Assembly (NCBI GenBank): GCA_037890055.1
Contig: JBBKBD010000006.1
Origin: Mediannikoviicoccus sp037890055
GTDB taxonomy: Bacteria; Bacillota; Clostridia; Tissierellales; Peptoniphilaceae
Strand: one strand, 5' to 3'
DNA: 64,000 nt
Under the pieces are notes generated by a model. The model was given only the letters and a program-made list of their open reading frames with translations, was not told the DNA's origin and did no database searches. A program made the translations under genes and the position numbers. Below are positions 32,079 through 40,545 of the stretch, in pieces; the first letter of the stretch is position 1, and the number at the start of each line of letters is the position of its first letter.

Positions 32079-33728
32079 TTATTTTTCTAATTTTTCCTGT
32101 TCCTTTTCTTCTGAAAAATCATTGTATATATTCATGATTTCATTTTTAATATTGTATATTTTTCTTCTCACATCGGAATAATCATCTCCAGACATATTCT
32201 TTAACTCTTTTAAAAAGTCCTTGCTCTTAATATTGTCCAAGTTTTTAATTAAGTCATCCACTTCTGATTCAATTTCAAAGGAGTTCTTAACATTTTCATA
32301 TGCGGTGTTGATGCTCTCCTTGCCCGGTTCAAGAATAAACTCTTCGTTTAGTCTTGGTATTGTACAGTCAAGGCCAAGGCCCTCTTCCAATGTTTTTTTA
32401 AATTCCTTTTGAGCTTCTTCTTCACCGTGCACTATAAACACTTTTGGTTTGCCTTGAAAGTTTTTCATCCACTCATATAACATATTTTTATCTGCGTGGC
32501 CGGAGAAACCATCTAAGTCATACACTTCTGCATTTACTTTTATATCTTCTCCCAGTATCTTTACATCCTTAACCCCATCAAGAATTATTCTTCCTAGGGA
32601 GCCTTCTGATTGATACCCTACGAAGACAACTGCATTTTTTTCGTCCCATAGATTATGTTTCAAGTGATGTCTTACCCTTCCTGCCGTTGCCATACCAGAG
32701 GATGAAATTATAACCCTTGGAAACTTTACTTTATTTAGCGTAATAGACTCTTCCACATTTGAAACATATTTTAAATTTTCAAACTCAAAAATATTGTCTC
32801 CACTCTTAATCAAATCCCTTGCCATGTCGTCAAAGAAGTAGGAATTTTTCATAAAGGCCTCCGTTGCACGAACTGCCAGTGGAGAGTCGATATAGATTGG
32901 AACTCTGTTATGATATTCTATATTTTCAGCGCTGTCGTAGTGGCTGTTTAAGTCATAAATAATCTCTTGGGTTCTACCCACTGCAAAGGAAGGTATGATT
33001 ACTGTGCCTCCCCTATTTGTAACTTTGTCAATAATTTCAATTAATTTTTGAACTGAGTATTCATATTTGGGATGCTCTCTGTTTCCATAGGTGGACTCTA
33101 CAATTACATAGTCCGCAGAGTTAATGAATTCCGGATCTTTAAGTATTGGTTTGTTTGGCATACCCAGGTCGCCGGAAAATGCAATCTTAGTTGTTTTTTC
33201 ATCTTCCTTTATCCATACTTCAAGACAAGCAGAACCGAGAATGTGCCCTGCATCTCTAAACCTTACGGATACATTGTCATTTATTTTCATTATGTCGTCA
33301 TAGTAACAACCTTGAAAATATCTCATAACATTTTGTGCATCTTCTATGCTATAAAGAGGTTCAACCATGGACTTGCCCGCTCTTTTTCTCTTTCTGTTTT
33401 CCCACTCCACATCTGACTCTTGAATCTTTGCACTGTCTTGTAACATGATTTCACAAAGGTCTACAGTTGGTTTTGTTGCATAGATTGGATTTTTATATCC
33501 TCTCTTATATAAAAGTGGCAATCTACCACTGTGGTCAATGTGGGCGTGGCTTAGTATTACAAAATCTATTTCATTTGGATTAAATTTAAAATCTTCCTTG
33601 TTTAACTCTTCAAGTTCTTTTCTTCCTTGGAACATTCCACAGTCAATTAAAAATTTTTCATTTTTTGTCTCGATTAAATAGTTTGATCCCGTAACTTCTC
33701 TTGCTGCACCTAAGAAACTTATTTTCAT
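32079..33728 (-). CDS. Metallo-beta-lactamase/beta-CASP RNase-like protein
   Basis: 549 residues. The N-terminal metallo-beta-lactamase domain carries H61-A-H-I-D-H66, with DAGHILGSA and FSGDLG as further metal motifs. The inserted beta-CASP domain (about 180-400) and the GFSGHAD and HGEEEA motifs place it with the CPSF-73-like nucleases (COG1236/YSH1), which cut RNA. Substrate is unknown, and it is not RNase J (which is collinear but carries a different C terminus). A charged, probably coiled-coil tail of about 90 residues follows. I start at the ATG at 33728 behind AAGGAGG; the 17 codons upstream have no site. It lies alone between two terminators. Confidence 0.88.
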   Translation of the reverse strand: MKISFLGAAREVTGSNYLIETKNEKFLIDCGMFQGRKELEELNKEDFKFNPNEIDFVILSHAHIDHSGRLPLLYKRGYKNPIYATKPTVDLCEIMLQDSAKIQESDVEWENRKRKRAGKSMVEPLYSIEDAQNVMRYFQGCYYDDIMKINDNVSVRFRDAGHILGSACLEVWIKEDEKTTKIAFSGDLGMPNKPILKDPEFINSADYVIVESTYGNREHPKYEYSVQKLIEIIDKVTNRGGTVIIPSFAVGRTQEIIYDLNSHYDSAENIEYHNRVPIYIDSPLAVRATEAFMKNSYFFDDMARDLIKSGDNIFEFENLKYVSNVEESITLNKVKFPRVIISSSGMATAGRVRHHLKHNLWDEKNAVVFVGYQSEGSLGRIILDGVKDVKILGEDIKVNAEVYDLDGFSGHADKNMLYEWMKNFQGKPKVFIVHGEEEAQKEFKKTLEEGLGLDCTIPRLNEEFILEPGKESINTAYENVKNSFEIESEVDDLIKNLDNIKSKDFLKELKNMSGDDYSDVRRKIYNIKNEIMNIYNDFSEEKEQEKLEK

Positions 33729-33753
33729 AATGCACCTCCTTTTATGTTTATAC

Positions 33754-33787
33754 CCAAAAAAGACCCTGGCCTTAACCAAGGTCTTTT
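33754..33787 (-). terminator. Terminator of the ABC exporter genes
   Basis: Stem AAAGACC/GGGTCTTT with inner TTGG/CCAG pairs, then a T run on the minus strand, only a few bases past the stop. Confidence 0.85.
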
Positions 33788-33789
33788 AA

Positions 33790-35565
33790 TTATAAACTGT
33801 CCTCAAATTGACTATTGTATAAATTGTAATAGAATCCTTTTTTAGCCATTAGCTCTTCGTGGTTTCCACTTTCAATAATGTCACCTTTGTCAATCACGAG
33901 GATTATATCTGAATTTATTATTGTAGAAATTCTATGGGCGATAACAAATGAAGTTCGTCCCTTCATTAGCTTGTCCATGGCCCTTTGAATTACAATTTCA
34001 GTTCTAGTGTCCACATTGCTTGTGGCTTCATCAAGTATAAGCATTGGCGCATCCTTTGCCATAGCCCTTGCTATTGTTATAAGCTGCCTTTGCCCTTGAG
34101 ATATGGATACATTCGAATTTAATACTGTGTCATATCCATCTGATAGAGCTTCTATAAAGTGATGTAGTCCGATGCTCTTTGCAATATTCACTACTTCTTC
34201 CTTTGAACTGCCAGAGTTGTAAGCGATGTTTTCATACACTGTGCCTTCAAATATCCAAGTGTCTTGAAGTACCATGCAAAAAAGTTCTGCAATATTTTCT
34301 CTAGTGATGTCCACTGTGTCCACGCCGTCAATTAAAACTCTTCCTCCATCAATTTTGTAAAACTTCATGAGTAGATTTACCAGGGTGGTCTTTCCTGCTC
34401 CAGTTGGTCCAACTATGGCAACCTTTTGTCCACCCTTCACGTCGACGGAAAAATCTTTTATGATTATTTTTTCTGGAACATATCCAAAGGATACATGTTC
34501 AAATACTACATCGCCCCTAACTTCATCTGGATTTAAATAAAAATCCCGATAGCTTTCGTCTTCTAGTTCTCTTTCTTCTAAGAATTCATACACCCTCTCG
34601 CCTGCAGCAGCCGCACTTTGCATGGTGGTGGCAATCTCTGCAATATTTGTGAGAGGATTTGTGAACATTCTAATATACATCATAAATGAGACTATTATTC
34701 CAAATGTAATTTTTCCATTCATTACTAGGTATGCACCGATTATGGCGATGGCAACATAACCAAAGTTTCCGATGAAGTTCATCACTGGATACATAAATCT
34801 TGACAAGAACTCCGCCTTCCAAACTGAATCGTAAAGCCTTTCGTTTATCTCATTAAATTCTTCAGTGACTTCCTTCTTTGCATTGTAGGTCTTTACGATG
34901 GTATGTGCTTCAAAAACTTCTGCAATGTATCCATTTAATTCTCCAAGGGTCTGTTGCTTTTCAAAGAAATATTTTTGAGAAAGCCCCATAATTACAAACA
35001 TCAATACAAATCCTATTAGAGTTGACCCAACTGACGCCGCCGTCAACAATAAATTGGTAGCAAGCATCATATAAAGTGAACCTACCAGTGATGTTATTGA
35101 GCCAATAAACGAACTCATGCCCATGTATAGACTTTGGGATATCATGTCCACGTCATTTGTAACCCTACTTAGTATGTCTCCAGTGCTATTGTTGTCAAAG
35201 TATTGAAGTGGGATTTTATTAATCTTTATGGCAATCTTGTTTCTGAGTTTTCTCGATACCTTTTGCACCACGGTAACTATTATAAATTCCTGGGAATATA
35301 GCATGATGGCACCAAGTACCATTAGTGTTACTGCAACCATGGCAATGCTTTTTATATTTTGAAAATTAATACTTCCATCAATTCCCTTTTTAACTTCATT
35401 CGCCATGTCCCCAAGTTTTTTTGGCGTCATTAAGAAAAATATATTTGCCATAAAGGCAAGTACTAGCGCGATAATTGTTGGAAATTTATAGTCTTTGAAC
35501 TCACCTAAAAGCTTCTTCCACGCTTTTAAAAAGTTTTTAGGTCTGTTCTTCTTTTTATTTCCCAT
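33790..35565 (-). CDS. ABC exporter half-transporter, subunit with intact catalytic Glu
   Basis: 591 residues: six membrane segments (about 30-330) and a C-terminal ATPase. Walker A is GPTGAGKTT. Walker B with catalytic Glu is LILDEATSNVD and the H-loop is IAHRIST. The signature is degenerate (ISQGQ instead of LSGGQ). This is the complement of the defects in the neighbouring subunit, so the two form a heterodimer with one active and one degenerate ATP site, like TmrAB/LmrCD/BmrCD. Cargo (drug, lipid or peptide) cannot be told. I start at the ATG at 35565; the GTG at 35574 lies deeper in the upstream gene. The overlap is 11 bases. Confidence 0.93.
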   Translation of the reverse strand: MGNKKKNRPKNFLKAWKKLLGEFKDYKFPTIIALVLAFMANIFFLMTPKKLGDMANEVKKGIDGSINFQNIKSIAMVAVTLMVLGAIMLYSQEFIIVTVVQKVSRKLRNKIAIKINKIPLQYFDNNSTGDILSRVTNDVDMISQSLYMGMSSFIGSITSLVGSLYMMLATNLLLTAASVGSTLIGFVLMFVIMGLSQKYFFEKQQTLGELNGYIAEVFEAHTIVKTYNAKKEVTEEFNEINERLYDSVWKAEFLSRFMYPVMNFIGNFGYVAIAIIGAYLVMNGKITFGIIVSFMMYIRMFTNPLTNIAEIATTMQSAAAAGERVYEFLEERELEDESYRDFYLNPDEVRGDVVFEHVSFGYVPEKIIIKDFSVDVKGGQKVAIVGPTGAGKTTLVNLLMKFYKIDGGRVLIDGVDTVDITRENIAELFCMVLQDTWIFEGTVYENIAYNSGSSKEEVVNIAKSIGLHHFIEALSDGYDTVLNSNVSISQGQRQLITIARAMAKDAPMLILDEATSNVDTRTEIVIQRAMDKLMKGRTSFVIAHRISTIINSDIILVIDKGDIIESGNHEELMAKKGFYYNLYNSQFEDSL

Positions 35566-37315
35566 TACTATCACCTACTTCCTCTTTTATGGAAAGTTGT
35601 GTACTTGCAATCTCTTGATAAAGTTCACATGACTTCATAAGTTCTTCGTGCTTTCCAAATCCCTTTATTTTACCTTCTTCAAGCACCATTATCTTATCCG
35701 CATTCATAATGGAACTAATTCTTTGACTAACTATAATCTTGGTGCTGTCCTTTGAATATTTTTGTAATGAATATCTTAGTGCCTTGTCGGTTTTTAAATC
35801 AAGGGCGGAAAATGAATCGTCAAATATCATTATTGGAGCGTCCTTTACAAGACCTCTTGCAATGGATAGTCTTTGCTTTTGTCCCCCAGAGAAGTTGCTT
35901 CCCCTTTGTGAAACCTTGTGGCTCAAACCTTCGGGACTTTTGTCTATAAAGTCTAAGCTTTGCGAAACTTCCAAAGCCTTTAACATCTCTTCTGTTGAAC
36001 TATCCCCATCTCCAAAACTCAAATTAGAATTTACCGTTCCAGAAAGAAGAAGTGCCTTTTGTGGAACATAGGAGATATTTTCATAGAGGCTACTAAGTTT
36101 ATAGTCCCTGGTGTCTATGCCATTTACCTTTATAACTCCACGGCTTGGGTCATATAGTCTAAGGAGTAGTGAGGCTATGGTAGTCTTTCCCGACCCGGTT
36201 GGCCCAATAATTCCCATGGTCTCTCCTGGGTTTAATTTAAAGGAAATATTTTCAAGCACATTCTCCCTGCTGTCGTAGTATGAAAAAGATACATCTTCAA
36301 ACTCAACCATGCCAATGTCTGTTTTAGGATTTTCCATATCCCCTTCTTCAATGGAACTCTCCTTATCCAACAGCTCCTTAACTCTGTTTACAGAAACCAT
36401 AACCCTTGGTAGCATAACAAAGATAAATGAAAGCATCATAAATGAAACTATAACTTGAACTGCATAGGAACTAAACACAACCATGTCACTAAACACTCCA
36501 AGCTTTTCATGCTGTGCAGTCTTAACCAATATATACGCCCCAGTCCAGTAGATTGTTAAACTCAAAATACTTACCATGGACCTCATAACTGGATTTAAAA
36601 CTGCCATTGCCCTGCCAGTATACATTTGGTTTTCCATTAGCTCATTATTTGCTTTAAAGAATTTTTCTTCTTGAAACCTTTGTCCATTAAAGGCTCTAAC
36701 TTCTCTAATACCTTCAAGGCCCTCTCTAGTGACTCTATTTATTCCGTCAATTAACTTTTGTACCTTTTTAAACTTGGGTATGGATAGTTTTGAAATAACA
36801 ATTACAATGCACACTATAATAACAACGGATAAAAAAGTTATTCCTGTCCAAAGTCCATTTCGGCCCATTATCTTCCATATGGCCATGGCAGCCATAACAG
36901 GCGCTCGAACTGCCAGTTGTGTTCCCATTATAAGAAGGGTTTGCACTTGTATAATGTCGTTTGTAGATCTTGTTATTAAACTATCTGTGGAGAAGTAATT
37001 CACTTCTCTTTCTGAAAGGCTGTTGACCTTTTCAAAAACAGCTGCCCTTAATTTCTTTGAAAATCCAGCGCCAACTCTTGACACCAAGAAGCCACAGATA
37101 AAGGCAAGGATTAAAACAATAAATGCCGAAAGGAGCATCTTCTTACCGCTTTCAATAATGTTGCTAAACCCTCCCTGATTTTGTAATGTCTCTGTAATGT
37201 CCTCCATGTAGTCTGGGATTTTAAGTTCTAAAAACACCCTCACAAATATTAGGAGGATGTTAATACTAATAAAAGTCCAGTCCTTAGGACTTAAATATTT
37301 TAATAATTTTTTCAA
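35555..37315 (-). CDS. ABC exporter half-transporter, subunit with degenerate ATP site
   Basis: 586 residues: six membrane segments followed by an ATPase with Walker A GPTGSGKTT and signature NFSGGQ. The residue after Walker B is Asp (IMIFDD) instead of Glu, and the H-loop reads IVSQRIS with Gln instead of His. These changes define the degenerate half of heterodimeric exporters. The start is TTG at 37315 behind AAGGTGG. It lies 51 bases downstream of fdhD with no terminator between, so read-through from lysR-fdhD is possible. An AT-rich 9-bp inverted repeat (37332-37356) sits ahead of the ribosome site. Confidence 0.93.
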   Translation of the reverse strand: MKKLLKYLSPKDWTFISINILLIFVRVFLELKIPDYMEDITETLQNQGGFSNIIESGKKMLLSAFIVLILAFICGFLVSRVGAGFSKKLRAAVFEKVNSLSEREVNYFSTDSLITRSTNDIIQVQTLLIMGTQLAVRAPVMAAMAIWKIMGRNGLWTGITFLSVVIIVCIVIVISKLSIPKFKKVQKLIDGINRVTREGLEGIREVRAFNGQRFQEEKFFKANNELMENQMYTGRAMAVLNPVMRSMVSILSLTIYWTGAYILVKTAQHEKLGVFSDMVVFSSYAVQVIVSFMMLSFIFVMLPRVMVSVNRVKELLDKESSIEEGDMENPKTDIGMVEFEDVSFSYYDSRENVLENISFKLNPGETMGIIGPTGSGKTTIASLLLRLYDPSRGVIKVNGIDTRDYKLSSLYENISYVPQKALLLSGTVNSNLSFGDGDSSTEEMLKALEVSQSLDFIDKSPEGLSHKVSQRGSNFSGGQKQRLSIARGLVKDAPIMIFDDSFSALDLKTDKALRYSLQKYSKDSTKIIVSQRISSIMNADKIMVLEEGKIKGFGKHEELMKSCELYQEIASTQLSIKEEVGDSNGK

Positions 37316-37331
37316 ATAACCACCTTTTTCT

Positions 37332-37356
37332 AAATAATAAAATTAACTTATTATTT
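37332..37356. repeat. AT-rich inverted repeat ahead of the ABC genes
   Basis: Perfect 9-bp arms (AAATAATAA/TTATTATTT) around a 7-base centre, just upstream of the ABC ribosome site. It could be an operator; in AT-rich DNA, chance is possible. Confidence 0.3.
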
Positions 37357-37366
37357 TATACCCAAT

Positions 37367-38071
37367 TTAAACAAGTCTTTCGGGACAGGAATATATATGA
37401 TACCTCTCTCCCCTGGTGAAACCACATATGGTGATGTTGTACTTCCTTGCCATGTCCACACCAAGGCTTGTGGGTGCAGACTTTGAAATGAAGATTGGTA
37501 TTGCCATCATTGACAGTTTGTTGATTATCTCAAAGGGAATCCTGCCGGAAAAAACAATAATCTTATTGCTAATATCTATTTCATTTAAAATACAGTATCC
37601 CATTAGCTTATCCACTGTGTTATGTCTTCCTATGTCCTCCATAAATGCAATTAACTCTTCCCCATCACAAAGCCCAGCGTTATGAACTCCACCGGTTCTT
37701 GAAAATAGATTTGCCCTGTCCTGAAGTTTTTTCATAAGCTCTGTCACCTTTGTCTTTGACAGTGTCAACTGTGAATTTACAAACTTGTAGTCTCTGTTTT
37801 TATTTTTTATTTCCACATTAAGTTCGACTTTAATAATTTCTTCCCCAATGTCGATTGACTTTATGTCCTCCTTATTGTCGATTAAATTTCTCATCCACAT
37901 ATTGCCAACTAAAAGTTCCAGCACATTGAAAGGAGAGCAGGTTAAGTTATAAAAGATTTTTTCATTTACAATGACTTCATATCTCTTTTCCTCCACCACA
38001 TCTTCAACGCTTTCAAACACATTTCCATCTTCATAGGTTAACACATCGTAATTTAAAGTTCTGTCCTTCAT
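37367..38071 (-). CDS. fdhD: FdhD-family protein lacking the catalytic cysteine loop
   Basis: FdhD is the sulfurtransferase that delivers sulfur to the molybdenum/tungsten cofactor of formate dehydrogenase. 234 residues with clear family motifs: SRTGGVHNAGL, EDIGRHNTVDK, FSGRIPFEI and ISKSAPTSLGVDMARKYNITICGFTRG. The usual block with the essential cysteines (TSxCGxG or CCGK, normally before the LTL...LFxxTGG segment) is absent. IKNKNRDYKFVNSQLTLSKT runs straight through, about 25-30 residues shorter than relatives. Other cysteines are present (for example LTCSPFNVLE). It overlaps lysR by 4 bases. No formate dehydrogenase gene is in the window. Confidence 0.85.
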   Translation of the reverse strand: MKDRTLNYDVLTYEDGNVFESVEDVVEEKRYEVIVNEKIFYNLTCSPFNVLELLVGNMWMRNLIDNKEDIKSIDIGEEIIKVELNVEIKNKNRDYKFVNSQLTLSKTKVTELMKKLQDRANLFSRTGGVHNAGLCDGEELIAFMEDIGRHNTVDKLMGYCILNEIDISNKIIVFSGRIPFEIINKLSMMAIPIFISKSAPTSLGVDMARKYNITICGFTRGERYHIYSCPERLV

Positions 38072-39009
38072 AGTGTCTCCTTCGCCATCTTCAAAAATTC
38101 ACTTTGGGCCTTGGTTATATACTTATTTTTCAAATAGTAAAAGCAGATGTCTCTGTCATTTTCGTAATTTTCCAGCTTGTAGTAACAAAGAGCGTCATTG
38201 TCCCCTACATTTCTAATTAAATAGTCTGAGATAAATGAAATTCCCAGGCCATATGCAGTAAGGTTGTAGGATGTTATCTGTTGTTCAACTTCCAGCAGCA
38301 CCTTTGGCGTTATATTTTCGTTTACAAACTTCTTGTGAGCTCTGGTTCTAGTGTCGTTACCTTCTTTAAGTAATATAAAATTTTCATCGTTAAACTCTGA
38401 CAGTTTGACGAATGGAACTTCATCTTCTTTAAACTTTCCAGACTCTATCTCTTCAAAGCTTAGTGCATAATCCTTTAATTTTTCATTTGATGAAAAACTT
38501 CTAGGCACCGTTAATATCATAGTGTCCTTCGTTTGAAACTGTCTAGAATAGTCCTCTTCATCATAGGAGTAGTTGTCTATGGCAATGTCGATTATGCCCT
38601 CGTTTAAGTATTTTATTAGTGACGAGGTCTTTGCCTCCACTATATCCACATTTATATGTGGGTACTTCTCAATAAACTTAGACACAATTGCCGGTAGCAT
38701 ATAGGAAGTGTATTGTTGCGTACCGCCAACGGACACATTTCCCGCCTTTAAATCATCCACATCATTTACATATTGAATAAAATGCCTTTCCAGTTTCAAA
38801 ATCTTTTCAATAGTCTTAATGTATTTTTCTCCAATGTCCGTTACTCCAATGGGCTTTGTGGACCTGTCAAAAATTTCGTATCCAATTTCTTCCTCCACCC
38901 TTTTTATAGTTCCACTTAGGGATGGCTGGGAAATAAAAAGATTTTTCGCCGCTTTTGAAAAGCTTCTTTCCTTATACACTTCATAAACATATTCATTTGC
39001 ATTAAACAT
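38068..39009 (-). CDS. LysR-family transcriptional regulator
   Basis: 313 residues: N-terminal winged helix-turn-helix (about 1-60; FSKAAKNLFISQPSLSGTIKRVEEEIGYEIFDR is the LysR hallmark) and a periplasmic-binding-like effector domain (about 90-300). The ATGA overlap couples it to fdhD. It is divergent from aspA with a 112-base intergenic region, so aspA is a candidate target as well as the lysR-fdhD genes. The ligand is unknown. The ribosome site is modest (AGGTAGG, 8 bases from ATG). Confidence 0.93.
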   Translation of the reverse strand: MFNANEYVYEVYKERSFSKAAKNLFISQPSLSGTIKRVEEEIGYEIFDRSTKPIGVTDIGEKYIKTIEKILKLERHFIQYVNDVDDLKAGNVSVGGTQQYTSYMLPAIVSKFIEKYPHINVDIVEAKTSSLIKYLNEGIIDIAIDNYSYDEEDYSRQFQTKDTMILTVPRSFSSNEKLKDYALSFEEIESGKFKEDEVPFVKLSEFNDENFILLKEGNDTRTRAHKKFVNENITPKVLLEVEQQITSYNLTAYGLGISFISDYLIRNVGDNDALCYYKLENYENDRDICFYYLKNKYITKAQSEFLKMAKETL

Positions 39010-39071
39010 TATAAGTACCTACCTATACTTCCATATTGTTATTTGTATTTTATTCTATACTAATCTAATCA

Positions 39072-39082
39072 TATAATATAAT
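39072..39082 (+). promoter_or_regulatory. -10 region of aspA
   Basis: Two overlapping TATAAT boxes (39072-39077, 39077-39082) lie 40 bases ahead of the start codon. TTCTAT sits 18 bases before the second. The whole 112-base region is shared with divergent lysR. Confidence 0.45.
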
Positions 39083-39121
39083 CAAGAGGATAGAAATGAT
39101 AATCTTTGAAAGGAGCAAACA

Positions 39122-40510
39122 ATGAAAGATTTTAGAGTTGAATCAGATTCCATAGGAGAACTTCAAATACCTAAAGATGCCTATTATGGAGTGCAAACTT
39201 TAAGGGCAAAAAATAATTTTCATATAACAAACTCAAGGATGCATCCACTTTTAGTCGAATCTTTGGCAGATGTTAAAAAGGCCTGTGCCATTACAAATAT
39301 AAAGACAAAGGCTTTAGACGAGAAGATTGGTAACGCCATCATCGAAGCTTGTAACGACATTATCGAAGGCAAGTACAGAGACGAATTTATTGTAGATCCT
39401 ATTCAAGGTGGTGCCGGAACTTCTGCAAACATGAATGCAAATGAAGTTATTGCAAATATTGCACTGGAAAAACTTGACAGCATCAAGGGAAATTATAATC
39501 TTGTTCACCCTAATGACCATGTGAACTTAAGTCAATCTACAAATGACGTATTCCCTACTTCTGGAAAGATAACTACAATCAAGCTCCTTTATAAATTGCT
39601 AGCTGAACTTGAAGAGCTTTATAAAGACTTAATGGTTAAGGCCATCGAATTTAAAGATATAATTAAGATGGGTAGAACCCAACTTGAAGACGCAGTGCCA
39701 ACAACACTGGGCAAGGAGTTTCAAGCCTACGCCGCTGCCATAAAGAGGGACATTAGAAGAACAAAAATGTCCATAGAAGAGCTAGAATATGTAAACATGG
39801 GAGCTACTGCAATAGGTACTGGCATAAATGCATCTAAAGACTTCTTAGACAATATTGTAAATGAACTTGATAGAGTTTGTGATTTGAATTTAAAACCATG
39901 TGAAGACCTTGTTGATGGAACTCAAAACCTGGACTGCTATGGCTTTGTGTCAGGCAACTTAAAAACATTGGCAATAAGTTTATCTAAGATGTCAAACGAC
40001 TTAAGACTTATGAACTCTGGACCAAGGGCAGGACTTAGCGAAGTGTTTCTACCTGCAAAGCAAAATGGATCTTCCATAATGCCAGGCAAGGTAAATCCAG
40101 TTATCCCTGAAGTTGTAAATCAAATTTCCTTCAATGTAATTGGAAATGACACCACTATTGCAATGGCCTGCGAAGGTGGACAGCTGGAACTAAATGCTTT
40201 TGAACCAATCATCTTCTACAATCTATTTGAATCAATTCAAACACTAACAAATGGAATAAATACCTTTAGAATAAATGCCATAAAGGATTTAAAGGCAAAT
40301 GAAGAAAATTGTAAAAGGCATGTGCACAATTCCATTGGACTTATCACTGCGGCAAATCCATATATTGGATATGAAAAGTCTGCAAAGATTGCCAAGGAAG
40401 CACTTAAGACAAATAAGACAGTAAAATCACTTCTTCTTGAACAAAAGATTTTTGATGAAGAAAAGATTGACGACATACTAGACCCTAAGCATATGCTTGA
40501 GCCTAAATAA
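39122..40510 (+). CDS. aspA: Aspartate ammonia-lyase
   Basis: Reversible conversion of L-aspartate to fumarate and ammonia. 462 residues of the fumarase/aspartase superfamily. GSSIMPGKVNPVIPE is the catalytic SS loop. MGRTQLEDAVPTTLGKEF and NLSQSTNDVFPTS match aspartase rather than class II fumarase (which has HLQDATPLTLGQE). The start has GAAAGGAG upstream. It is monocistronic, followed by a strong bidirectional terminator, and divergent from a LysR gene. In an anaerobe it can feed fumarate respiration or ammonia release, and it competes with lysC for aspartate. Confidence 0.95.
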   Translation: MKDFRVESDSIGELQIPKDAYYGVQTLRAKNNFHITNSRMHPLLVESLADVKKACAITNIKTKALDEKIGNAIIEACNDIIEGKYRDEFIVDPIQGGAGTSANMNANEVIANIALEKLDSIKGNYNLVHPNDHVNLSQSTNDVFPTSGKITTIKLLYKLLAELEELYKDLMVKAIEFKDIIKMGRTQLEDAVPTTLGKEFQAYAAAIKRDIRRTKMSIEELEYVNMGATAIGTGINASKDFLDNIVNELDRVCDLNLKPCEDLVDGTQNLDCYGFVSGNLKTLAISLSKMSNDLRLMNSGPRAGLSEVFLPAKQNGSSIMPGKVNPVIPEVVNQISFNVIGNDTTIAMACEGGQLELNAFEPIIFYNLFESIQTLTNGINTFRINAIKDLKANEENCKRHVHNSIGLITAANPYIGYEKSAKIAKEALKTNKTVKSLLLEQKIFDEEKIDDILDPKHMLEPK

Positions 40511-40512
40511 AA

Positions 40513-40545
40513 AAATCGGGATGCTATTAATTAGCATCCCTTATT
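40513..40545. terminator. Bidirectional terminator between aspA and thrCB
   Basis: A perfect 9-bp stem GGGATGCTA/TAGCATCCC with a 5-base loop. There are T-rich tracts on both strands and convergent genes on both sides. Confidence 0.9.
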
